From positions 873,803 through 937,802 of the forward strand of contig NZ_KB375281.1 of NCBI RefSeq assembly GCF_000336555.1: a stretch of 64,000 bases of DNA, read 5' to 3'. This document shows positions 49,122 through 55,385 of this stretch, piece by piece. The translations under genes and the position numbers were made by a program. The notes below the pieces were generated by a model. That model was not told the DNA's origin, did not search any database, and saw nothing but the letters and a program-made list of their open reading frames with translations. This DNA is from Afipia clevelandensis ATCC 49720. Its GTDB lineage: Bacteria; Pseudomonadota; Alphaproteobacteria; Rhizobiales; Xanthobacteraceae. The stretch's first letter is position 1, and each line of letters opens with the position of its first letter.

Positions 49122-49334
49122 TTAGTTACAGACGATCCTTGTGGAATGCTTCGTCACGAAGCCATATCCGCAGTTATCGCAGGTCCACAAGTAGCTGATC
49201 ATGTTGTCCGCGAGAAACGCGGATGCTTCGGCTGCGACCATCGAGTCCGAACAGATCGTGCAGATCGGGCGATCGCTCATGCGTGGCGGTAAGCGTGATG
49301 GCTTGGTCGACAGAATTGCAGCAATTGCTGGCAT
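49122..49334 (-). CDS. small CxxC zinc-ribbon-like protein
   Basis: A 70-residue protein with two CxxC pairs: RPICTICSDSM and WTCDNCGYGFV. They could bind one zinc as in a rubredoxin-like ribbon. I do not recognise a named family. The start at 49334 has a perfect GGGAGG seven bases upstream; the longer open frame 5' of it is not supported. It is convergent with tgt and divergent from cysK. Confidence 0.72.
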   Translation of the reverse strand: MPAIAAILSTKPSRLPPRMSDRPICTICSDSMVAAEASAFLADNMISYLWTCDNCGYGFVTKHSTRIVCN

Positions 49335-49565
49335 CGTGACCTCCCTGCCGGATTTGAGCCTTGCCCGGACTATAGACATGGGACTTTGAAGAAGTCGCAA
49401 CACAAATGCGTTCCTTTTGAGAAAAGCATTTTGCGGCGCACTGCCTGGGCCAGATGCGCCACGAGGCACTTGCATGAAACCGCTCTGCTGCCCTTAATGG
49501 CGGAAGCCGATTGTTTCGCGTAACCGTCTCTGATGGTTCGCAATTAATTGAGGTGGAGAACCGCG

Positions 49566-50549
49566 ATGGACGCAAAATCACAATCGAACGCTTCGCCCGC
49601 ACGCGCGCCGGGACGCGGGCGGATTTACGACAGCATCGTTGATGCATTCGGCGATACGCCGATCGTCCGGCTTCGCAGGTTGCCCGAACAGAACGGCGTG
49701 AAAGCAACGATTCTCGCTAAACTTGAGTATTTCAATCCGGCGGCGAGCGTGAAAGATCGCATCGGCGCGGCGATGATCATCGCGATGGAGAAGGCCGGCG
49801 TCATCAATAAGGATACCGTGCTGATCGAGCCGACATCGGGCAATACAGGAATCGCGCTGGCTTTCGTCGCGGCGTCGCGCGGCTATCGCCTGAAACTGGT
49901 GATGCCCGAGTCGATGTCCATCGAGCGCCGCAAGATGCTGGCGTTTCTCGGCGCGGAAATCGTTCTGACCCCGGCGGCGCAGGGCATGAAGGGCGCTATC
50001 GCCACGGCCGAGGAATTGATCCGCAACACGCCCAACTCCGCGATGCCGCAACAGTTCAAGAACCTGGCCAATCCCGAAGTCCATCGCCGCACCACGGCGG
50101 AGGAGATCTGGAACGACACTCATGGCGACATTGACGTCTTCGTGGCCGGTGTCGGCACGGGTGGAACAATCACCGGCGTCGGCCAGATCCTGAAGCAGCG
50201 CAAGCCGTCCGTGCGTGTGGTCGCGGTGGAGCCGGTGGAAAGCCCGGTCCTGTCCGGCGGCCAGCATTCACCGCACAAGATTCAGGGCATCGGCGCGGGC
50301 TTCGTTCCCGACATTCTCGACCGCTCGGTGATTGACGAAATCGTCAAGATCGACAGCGCCACGGCGATTGCGACCTCTCGCGCGCTAGCGCGCGCCGAAG
50401 GCATTCCCGGCGGTATCTCGTCGGGCGCGGCAATCGCGGCAGCGCTCGAACTCGGCAAGAGGCCGGAGAATGCGGGCAAGACCATCCTTGCGATCATTCC
50501 TTCGTTCTCCGAACGCTACCTGTCGACGGCGCTGTTCGAGGGCATTTGA
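49566..50549 (+). CDS. cysK: cysteine synthase A
   Basis: PLP enzyme making cysteine from O-acetylserine and sulfide, 327 residues. The PLP lysine is Lys63 in [14 protein letters not shown]. The substrate loop is [20 protein letters not shown], and the phosphate-binding loop is [10 protein letters not shown]. The start at 49566 has GGTGGAG upstream. No riboswitch is visible in the 230-base leader region. It is followed two bases later by a BrnA-like gene. Confidence 0.95.
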   Translation: MDAKSQSNASPARAPGRGRIYDSIVDAFGDTPIVRLRRLPEQNGVKATILAKLEYFNPAASVKDRIGAAMIIAMEKAGVINKDTVLIEPTSGNTGIALAFVAASRGYRLKLVMPESMSIERRKMLAFLGAEIVLTPAAQGMKGAIATAEELIRNTPNSAMPQQFKNLANPEVHRRTTAEEIWNDTHGDIDVFVAGVGTGGTITGVGQILKQRKPSVRVVAVEPVESPVLSGGQHSPHKIQGIGAGFVPDILDRSVIDEIVKIDSATAIATSRALARAEGIPGGISSGAAIAAALELGKRPENAGKTILAIIPSFSERYLSTALFEGI

Positions 50550-50550
50550 C

Positions 50551-50796
50551 ATGACATCACCTCCAAGGCGGCCGCGCACGCTCAGTGACGCGAAGACGGA
50601 AGCCGAGGCGGCGTTCAAGTCCGCCACCAAAAAGGTGGCGGAGGCTCCTCCCAAGCAGGCCGCGATCCCCGGTGTGAGGGAGCTTGTCTCGATCCGGATT
50701 GACCAGGACGTTCTCGAATACTTTCAGGACGGCGGTCCCGGCTGGCAGGACCGGATCAACGCGGCCCTGCGCAAGGCGGCCGGAAAGTCCGAGTAA
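50551..50796 (+). CDS. BrnA-type (DUF4415) antitoxin-like protein, orphan
   Basis: An 81-residue protein ending in the BrnA/DUF4415 ribbon-helix-helix motif VSIRIDQDVLEYFQDGGPGWQDRINAALRKAAG. In toxin-antitoxin loci it follows brnT. Here no BrnT-like gene is adjacent, and it starts one base after the cysK stop, so it is probably co-transcribed with cysK. A solo DNA-binding regulator is possible. Confidence 0.78.
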   Translation: MTSPPRRPRTLSDAKTEAEAAFKSATKKVAEAPPKQAAIPGVRELVSIRIDQDVLEYFQDGGPGWQDRINAALRKAAGKSE

Positions 50797-50810
50797 GCGA
50801 GTCCGAATAG

Positions 50811-51740
50811 TCACGCCACGCGATTGGCGCGCGCGGCTTCCTTCTGGGCGTCGAAGTCGCGGCGGCGGCGCGCGAGTTCCTCGGGGGCCATGCGCTCTAC
50901 ATTGTTGTAGTCGCGCTTCCATGACGCGTCCTCGCTCCAGCGCAGCGGGGACTGGACGGTGGTCTGCGGACCCGGCGCGCTTTCCAGCACCTTGAGCGCC
51001 AGTTCCAGGGTGAAGGCCTGTGAGGCCTTGTCATGCGGTTTGCCGGCTGAATTGCCGAGCGGAAAATCACTGAACAGGAATCGCGGCACGGCGGCGTGCT
51101 CAACGATGTCCTTGGCGCAACCCATCACCACCGTGGAAATTCCGTTGGCTTCCAGATGGCGTGCCACCAGCGCCGTGGTCTGATGGCAAACGGGGCAGTT
51201 CGGCACGAGGATCGCGGCATCGACATTGTGCTCCTTGCAGCGCGCAAGGATGTCCGGCGCGTCGGTCTCGATGGTGGCGCGATGACTGCGGTTGGTCGGC
51301 GCGCCGAAGAAGCGCGGCGCAACTGATCCAATGCGGCCTTCGCGCGCGAGACGATGCAACTGTTCCAGCGGAAACCATGTGTTCATGTCCGCCGCCGACG
51401 TGTGCGCGCGGTCGTAGGCGATGTGAGAGATACGCAGGTCGTGCTTTTGAGACGTATCGCCGTCGTAGACCTGATAGAATTTTGCGCTGCCGTTGTAGGC
51501 TGCGCCCGGTCCCTGATCACCCTTGGCCGGATCGAAGCGGGCCGCAGTGGTGACGATCGCTACACGGGCCTGCGCGAGCGGCTTTTTCAGCGGCTGGAAC
51601 GGCGCTGCAACATTGTGGGCCCAGCGGTACGGCGTGTCGTAGCCGATTGCGAGGTAGTAATCCCGCGTCCGTTGCATGTAAGGAACGGGCACGTCGAAAT
51701 CGCGCACGGCATCTTCGGGGGCGGCAGGCGAATCCGTCAT
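50811..51740 (-). CDS. GrdB-like glycine/sarcosine/betaine reductase-family protein (Cys form)
   Basis: A 309-residue protein related to selenoprotein B of glycine/sarcosine/betaine reductases. The redox motif is VPNCPVCHQTTALVARHLEANG (Cys182, Cys185), where true GrdB has selenocysteine. SHIAYDR and the N-terminal VPVPYMQRTRDYY are shared with a proteobacterial branch. The organism shows no Grd operon here, so substrate and electron donor are unknown. The start at 51740 has GAGGA upstream. Confidence 0.72.
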   Translation of the reverse strand: MTDSPAAPEDAVRDFDVPVPYMQRTRDYYLAIGYDTPYRWAHNVAAPFQPLKKPLAQARVAIVTTAARFDPAKGDQGPGAAYNGSAKFYQVYDGDTSQKHDLRISHIAYDRAHTSAADMNTWFPLEQLHRLAREGRIGSVAPRFFGAPTNRSHRATIETDAPDILARCKEHNVDAAILVPNCPVCHQTTALVARHLEANGISTVVMGCAKDIVEHAAVPRFLFSDFPLGNSAGKPHDKASQAFTLELALKVLESAPGPQTTVQSPLRWSEDASWKRDYNNVERMAPEELARRRRDFDAQKEAARANRVA

Positions 51741-51848
51741 GATGGCAATCCTCGAAATCTGGCTCACAGCCGTAGCAGATAGGCATTCTGTCAGCCATAT
51801 TCAGTGAAAGCGACGCAGCCATACCGGCCTGCGGGCAAGGGACGTCTC

Positions 51849-52016
51849 ATGAGCAACAAGAAGAAGGGCAAGGCCGAGGAGCCTGCAAAGACGCGGGACA
51901 AGGACCCGACCAGGAACGCGCCATTCAAGGTCAATCCGGACAGCGAAGACTTCGTGACTCCGCGCAACGACCTGAGCGAGGACGAATTGAAGGAACAGGA
52001 GGATCGCCGCTCCTGA
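51849..52016 (+). CDS. small highly charged hypothetical protein
   Basis: A 55-residue hydrophilic protein. A Lys-rich start (MSNKKKGKAEEPAKTRDKD) leads to an acidic end (DFVTPRNDLSEDELKEQEDRRS). It is predicted disordered, with no domain recognised. The start at 51849 has AAGGGA upstream, which favours a real gene. Confidence 0.6.
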   Translation: MSNKKKGKAEEPAKTRDKDPTRNAPFKVNPDSEDFVTPRNDLSEDELKEQEDRRS

Positions 52017-52032
52017 CCGGCCCGCGTCTCAT

Positions 52033-52284
52033 TTACAGAGCGCTGAGGTCCGTCGGGACGTTGCCGAAGGACTTCAGGACCACGGCATCCTTGAAATCGC
52101 CGGTCATGGGATCGCCCGAGCGGGTGAAAGCTACCGCTCCGATGGCTCCGAACGAGTGTGACAGGGTTTCTGCGCGCCGGATCGCGGTTGATGCGCTCTG
52201 AAATTCTTCCGCTGTTCCGGCGATGACGGAACCATCATCATCTTGGGTGAAGGGAAGGGCCACATAATAGGAAATATCGGCCAT
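52033..52284 (-). CDS. small conserved protein under a LexA box
   Basis: An 83-residue protein, MADISYYVALPFTQDDDG at the N-terminus and AIGAVAFTRSGDPMTGDF later; no signal or membrane segment. I recognise no named domain. The start at 52284 has CCGGAG upstream. A perfect GTTC-N7-GTTC LexA box lies 32-46 bases upstream of the start codon, so it is probably induced by DNA damage. Confidence 0.75.
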   Translation of the reverse strand: MADISYYVALPFTQDDDGSVIAGTAEEFQSASTAIRRAETLSHSFGAIGAVAFTRSGDPMTGDFKDAVVLKSFGNVPTDLSAL

Positions 52285-52315
52285 TGGCGTTCTCCGGCTG
52301 CTCGGCAATAAGTAT

Positions 52316-52330
52316 GTTCTCTTTTCGTTC
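52316..52330 (-). promoter_or_regulatory. LexA (SOS) box upstream of the small gene at 52033
   Basis: GTTC-TCTTTTC-GTTC, followed by TC, is close to the extended Rhizobiales LexA site GTTCTCTTTTTGTTCTC. It lies between the minus-strand gene and the tRNA, and the gene is the only protein candidate to be controlled by it. Confidence 0.8.
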
Positions 52331-52455
52331 TCATGTCAATTGTTGTCGATGGACAGGAGAACGGAGGATGCCCAGCGGGGAATTCCACAGCCTGAACAAG
52401 GATGCAGGGCCGCACTTGACCCACATCCAGCCGCCACCTACACACCGCGACACGT

Positions 52456-52531
52456 GAGCGCGTAGCTCAGGCGGTAGAGCACGTGACTTTTAATCATGGG
52501 GTCGAGGGTTCGAGTCCCTCCGCGCTCACCA
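52456..52531 (+). tRNA. tRNA-Lys (UUU anticodon)
   Basis: A complete cloverleaf can be folded. The acceptor GAGCGCG / CGCGCTC (52456-52462, 52521-52527) and the D-arm GCTC..GAGC are intact. The anticodon stem is CGTGA / TCATG with loop CTTTTAA (anticodon TTT, 52489-52491), and the T-arm is GAGGG TTCGAGT CCCTC. The discriminator A is at 52528 and CCA is encoded at 52529-52531. The 3' half is the attachment site of the element that follows. Confidence 0.96.
52486..52523 (+). repeat. attL: tRNA-Lys 3' segment
   Basis: Direct-repeat copy inside the functional tRNA gene, from the last base of the anticodon stem through the T-arm to the acceptor stem. It is identical over at least 38 bases to 63963-64000. 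The repeat probably continues beyond the window. Confidence 0.92.
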
Positions 52532-52569
52532 TGAAAACCCTTATAAAATAGGCACTTTTTGAATTTTCA

Positions 52570-52602
52570 GGCCATCGGGGCTGCAATCCCGATGGCCTTT
52601 TT
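52570..52602 (+). terminator. Rho-independent terminator at the left end of the element
   Basis: Stem GGCCATCGGG / CCCGATGGCC with an 8-base loop and a T5 tract, 39 bases after the tRNA. It can end tRNA transcription and insulate the element; its T-tract is also the first unit of the GGCTC-T6 repeats. Confidence 0.85.
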
Positions 52603-52618
52603 GGCTCTTTTTTGGCTC
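52600..52618 (+). repeat. left arm-type repeat TTTGGCTCTTTTTTGGCTC
   Basis: A 19-base sequence identical to 63801-63819 near the other end of the element, in the same orientation. GGCC/GGCTC units recur every 10-11 bases across T-tracts. This is the pattern expected of integrase or excisionase arm sites on one face of the helix. Confidence 0.6.
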
Positions 52619-52626
52619 GTTGTCGT

Positions 52627-53064
52627 CTAAGCGGGCCTGCGCGCAGTGGCTGATAGCTGCTGAAGGGTCCCGCGAGTCGGCGTGCGGGTGCCAGTGCATC
52701 GCTGGCAGCGAAGCGAGTCTTCCAAGGCATGCACCGGGGTGTCGGGCGGGCGCGGCAAGATGGCTAGATCAACACTGCTGACGGCCCGACATCGTGAGCA
52801 TTGAACTTCCAGCCAAGAGAAGCCGCCATTGAGAGCTTGGCCGATTGTTGGCGATGGGTCAGTCGGGCCGCCTGCGCTCCACATCTTCTCGTTCCAGCTT
52901 TCGCACGTCAGCTTGTCGGCTTCTCGGGTTAGGCGCTCGCCCTCAGCGCGTAGCTCGGCGGCGCGGTCGGCAAGGATGCCCGCCATAGCCTGCGATTTGG
53001 CGAGTTCCTTTTTTAGAGCCTTTCGGTCGCCTCCCGACAGGGGCAATGGGTGATGTTTGGGCAT
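52627..53064 (-). CDS. coiled-coil/zinc-ribbon hypothetical protein
   Basis: A 145-residue protein. A helical Lys/Glu/Ala-rich N-terminal half (DRKALKKELAKSQAMAGILADRAAELRAEGERLTREADKL, about 12-51) is followed by a two-CxxC ribbon: WLEVQCSRCRAVSSV and SLRCQRCTG. The second half resembles small alphaproteobacterial zinc-ribbon proteins often found on mobile islands. No enzymatic motif. It is divergent from the gene at 53138, with a LexA box between them. Confidence 0.7.
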   Translation of the reverse strand: MPKHHPLPLSGGDRKALKKELAKSQAMAGILADRAAELRAEGERLTREADKLTCESWNEKMWSAGGPTDPSPTIGQALNGGFSWLEVQCSRCRAVSSVDLAILPRPPDTPVHALEDSLRCQRCTGTRTPTRGTLQQLSATARRPA

Positions 53065-53103
53065 GATGGTCGAGTCGCGTTCCTGCTTGACCCTCAAATA
53101 TCA

Positions 53104-53118
53104 GTTCTCTATTTGTTC
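53104..53118 (+). promoter_or_regulatory. LexA (SOS) box inside the mobile element
   Basis: GTTC-TCTATTT-GTTC, flanked by CTAG, fits the alphaproteobacterial LexA site exactly. It lies 20 bases before the start at 53138 and 40 before the divergent start at 53064. SOS control of these element genes would link the element to DNA damage or prophage induction. Confidence 0.8.
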
Positions 53119-53137
53119 TAGCGACAGTCAAGCCGGG

Positions 53138-53389
53138 ATGACCATGGAACTCGAATATCTGCGCATCGAAATCGAAAGAATGAGGACGCAGGTCCGGCGT
53201 CAGCGCGGCGACATTCGCAAGCTTCAACACGCTGGCATTAGTACCGCGTCTGCTGAAGCGCTGCTTGAGCGCATGCAGGCCAAGGTCGATGAGCTTTGCG
53301 CTGAGCGCGACAAGCGGGTCGGTGAGACCCGCCTGAAGTACGCCGGTACGAACAAGGTGATTAAGGGACCACAGATACGGTTTAGATAA
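53138..53389 (+). CDS. small coiled-coil hypothetical protein under a LexA box
   Basis: An 83-residue, mostly helical protein: MTMELEYLRIEIERMRTQVRRQRGDIRKLQ forms an amphipathic coil, followed by AEALLERMQAKVDELCAERD. No enzymatic motif; it could be an adaptor or DNA-binding dimer. The start at 53138 (MTMEL) was chosen for coil continuity; an in-frame Met at 53144 is close. It is convergent with the SIR2-like gene. Confidence 0.68.
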   Translation: MTMELEYLRIEIERMRTQVRRQRGDIRKLQHAGISTASAEALLERMQAKVDELCAERDKRVGETRLKYAGTNKVIKGPQIRFR

Positions 53390-53402
53390 CGAGTAAACAA
53401 AT

Positions 53403-54380
53403 CTACTGTTCAAAAAAGCCATGTCGGATAAGGCTATCCATATCGCCGTCGTCTCGGCAATTCGGCGGAACGCCCGCTTCGTCCAAAATGCGTACTAAGC
53501 GCTTATCCTTGGTCTGAAAATTCTGAACAAAAAAGCCAGATGCCATTTTCTCTCGACCTAGTCCTAACAACTCCTGATTGTTAGTCGAGAGGGAAAAACC
53601 CACCATATAAATTTTAGACGATGCCAGAATGAGCCGCTTTGCGCGCGTTCGTGCTTCGTCGTCTTTGTTGTCTCCAACTCGAATGTTTGTCGCTTGCGAC
53701 TCGAGGTACCGACGAACAGGATGCACTTGTTCTGGAAGAGAAGTTATGCATCCGTGTGGATATACAAACTCCACGCACTCATCCATCGGCCAATACCTTC
53801 GCTCGGCTCCGTTCCAATACATTCTCATAGACCGCTCAAGCAGGCCGTCGTAGTTGAACGATATGATTGCGAGTCTGTTCTCCGGCGAAGCAATTGGCCG
53901 CATAATGCCCACTAAACTCCGCATCCAATCCTTCTCGGGTGCTAGCGCTCCTTGCTCAAATTGCGATTTCAAGCGCCATATGCCGTTGTCGTTGCGATAC
54001 ATCGCCCGAAATAAAGCTATTGTTATCAGCATCGAGACAACACCTGTCATCGATGGGTGATCTCGAACGAAGTCGTCAAGATTTAACGCAACTAAGTGAT
54101 TGCGAAATATCTCTGCCGTCGACAGGAAGTCGTCTAGGTCGCCGATTGATTTTAATAGCGCAAAATTCAAATCGCTCCCTTGAGCGAGATATTGATCGGT
54201 CACGCGGAAATAACCTTCCGCCCCCTCGTGGTAACGACGAATAAGAGCTTTTATCGTCTCGGCAGATTGAGCCATAAGTTCCCAAGCCAAAGGCAAGCTA
54301 TAAGGAACACTTGCGCCAGCTCCTAGAATGATGGTCCGCTGGACAATTTTCTTTGCGACAATGACTTTGCTTTTCGCCAT
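53403..54380 (-). CDS. SIR2-like (defence-type) NAD-binding protein
   Basis: A 325-residue protein with a SIR2-like Rossmann fold. The nucleotide loop is TIILGAGASVP (GAGAS, 20-24), followed by SFNYDGLLE (Asn176-Tyr-Asp178), the candidate catalytic His209-Gly in VYPHG, and VGFSLSTNNQELL near the C-terminus. GAGAS with NYD and HG is the pattern of bacterial anti-phage SIR2 domains, many of which deplete NAD+, rather than of protein deacetylases; no zinc Cys are present. It is the second gene of an A+T-rich operon with a HEPN-like partner. Start: ATG 54380; the TTG at 54392 is an alternative. Defence is inferred, not shown. Confidence 0.85.
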   Translation of the reverse strand: MAKSKVIVAKKIVQRTIILGAGASVPYSLPLAWELMAQSAETIKALIRRYHEGAEGYFRVTDQYLAQGSDLNFALLKSIGDLDDFLSTAEIFRNHLVALNLDDFVRDHPSMTGVVSMLITIALFRAMYRNDNGIWRLKSQFEQGALAPEKDWMRSLVGIMRPIASPENRLAIISFNYDGLLERSMRMYWNGAERRYWPMDECVEFVYPHGCITSLPEQVHPVRRYLESQATNIRVGDNKDDEARTRAKRLILASSKIYMVGFSLSTNNQELLGLGREKMASGFFVQNFQTKDKRLVRILDEAGVPPNCRDDGDMDSLIRHGFFEQ

Positions 54381-54419
54381 CGATGACTTCAAAAAAACAG
54401 GAGGGATGGAAATAAGGGA

Positions 54420-55226
54420 TTAAAGGCGCTCGAAAAATCCGACGCGCCAAGGATCAGGATCATGGTCGCTGCAGACATAAGGAAAATGTTCGCGATGCCT
54501 TTTTAGCAGCGTCCAGATTGGCCTTGGTACTTCCATCGGCACATCTGATGGGCTGTAAACCTGACCATGCCTAAGCGCGACGCGAATAATGCCACGAGCT
54601 ATAAGAGTATTAGCGTAACCACCATCAGCGTCAGCCGTGAAGAGTCGAAGATTGTGATGCAAAAGATAGCCAACAATCTCACGTTCTTTGCGGCTCAGAC
54701 TGTCGAGGTCACTTTCGATGTTTCCCAATTCGTCCACTTGCGCAGCCTCAGAACGCATCGGTTCGGACAAGCGAATGGGAAAATTACGCTTGCTTAGTTC
54801 TACACCGACCTGCGCATCGAGATACTTGCACGCTTCAGACAGGGCATCTTCGGAAGCTGCGTTGTACAGGCCCGTCGAGATGTAACGTGAGCGCATGACA
54901 TTGTCGTCGCTGTCCATAAGTCGTAGTACTTCATCGATATCATATGCAATCTGTAAGCCTTGCTCTTTCGCCATGCTGCTCAACGAAATTACGTTGTGCC
55001 TAACTTTTATGAGGTCGCTTACGGTCTTCCCGATCCCGCGAAGGTACGCCTTTAGGTAAAGCTCGATAGCGTGATAAAACAGGAACGACTTTGGAGCTTC
55101 AGGGTGAGTGACTTGCACCTTGGCAACTGACAATGCCTCGGCTGAATGCCAGTAGGAGCGCGCGTAATTGAACAGACCTACGGGCGTAGTTCGTTCATCC
55201 TGATCGAATTTTGCCGGTTGGTTCAT
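54420..55226 (-). CDS. HEPN-like protein with SieB-like C-terminal tail
   Basis: A 268-residue protein, first gene of the pair. The N-terminal helical region (about 15-140) has the HEPN-type pattern APKSFLFYHAIELYLKAYLRGIGK (44-67), then VRHNVISLSSMAKEQGL (75-91). A basic-His pair there could be a nuclease site, but the canonical RxxxxH is not clear. The C-terminal part (about 175-252) has SRKEREIVGYLLHHNLR, LIARGIIRVA and a final WTLLKRHREHFPY. It is built like the tail of superinfection-exclusion B proteins. The start at 55226 has AGGA upstream. 39 bases separate its stop from the SIR2-like ATG, so they are one operon. Confidence 0.72.
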   Translation of the reverse strand: MNQPAKFDQDERTTPVGLFNYARSYWHSAEALSVAKVQVTHPEAPKSFLFYHAIELYLKAYLRGIGKTVSDLIKVRHNVISLSSMAKEQGLQIAYDIDEVLRLMDSDDNVMRSRYISTGLYNAASEDALSEACKYLDAQVGVELSKRNFPIRLSEPMRSEAAQVDELGNIESDLDSLSRKEREIVGYLLHHNLRLFTADADGGYANTLIARGIIRVALRHGQVYSPSDVPMEVPRPIWTLLKRHREHFPYVCSDHDPDPWRVGFFERL

Positions 55227-55250
55227 CGAAAGTCCTCAGCCAAATCAAAT

Positions 55251-55276
55251 CAACATCAGCATTATAGCCGATGTTG
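55251..55276 (-). promoter_or_regulatory. palindrome overlapping a TATAAT box before the HEPN-SIR2 operon
   Basis: Inverted repeat CAACATC-N12-GATGTTG, whose minus-strand centre reads GGCTATAATGCT. The TATAAT (55266-55261) is a consensus -10 box 35 bases before the start codon. A repressor bound here would block the operon. No recognisable -35 is present. Confidence 0.5.
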
Positions 55277-55385
55277 TGGGAGCCCTCTGGGGATAACGCC
55301 GATAGAACAGTGTTAGTTGGCTGGGAAAAGTATGGGCTATTGAAATTACTAGGTTATTTTCTCAAAAGTGGTGACTTCTGTGGGG

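Noticed and set aside
49335-49565. Riboswitch in the cysK leader
   Set aside because: Looked for SAM-II-like and T-box-like patterns and found no matching pairing or conserved core.
50811-51740. Selenocysteine insertion in the GrdB-like gene
   Set aside because: The redox motif is encoded by Cys codons and no in-frame TGA occurs at that place.
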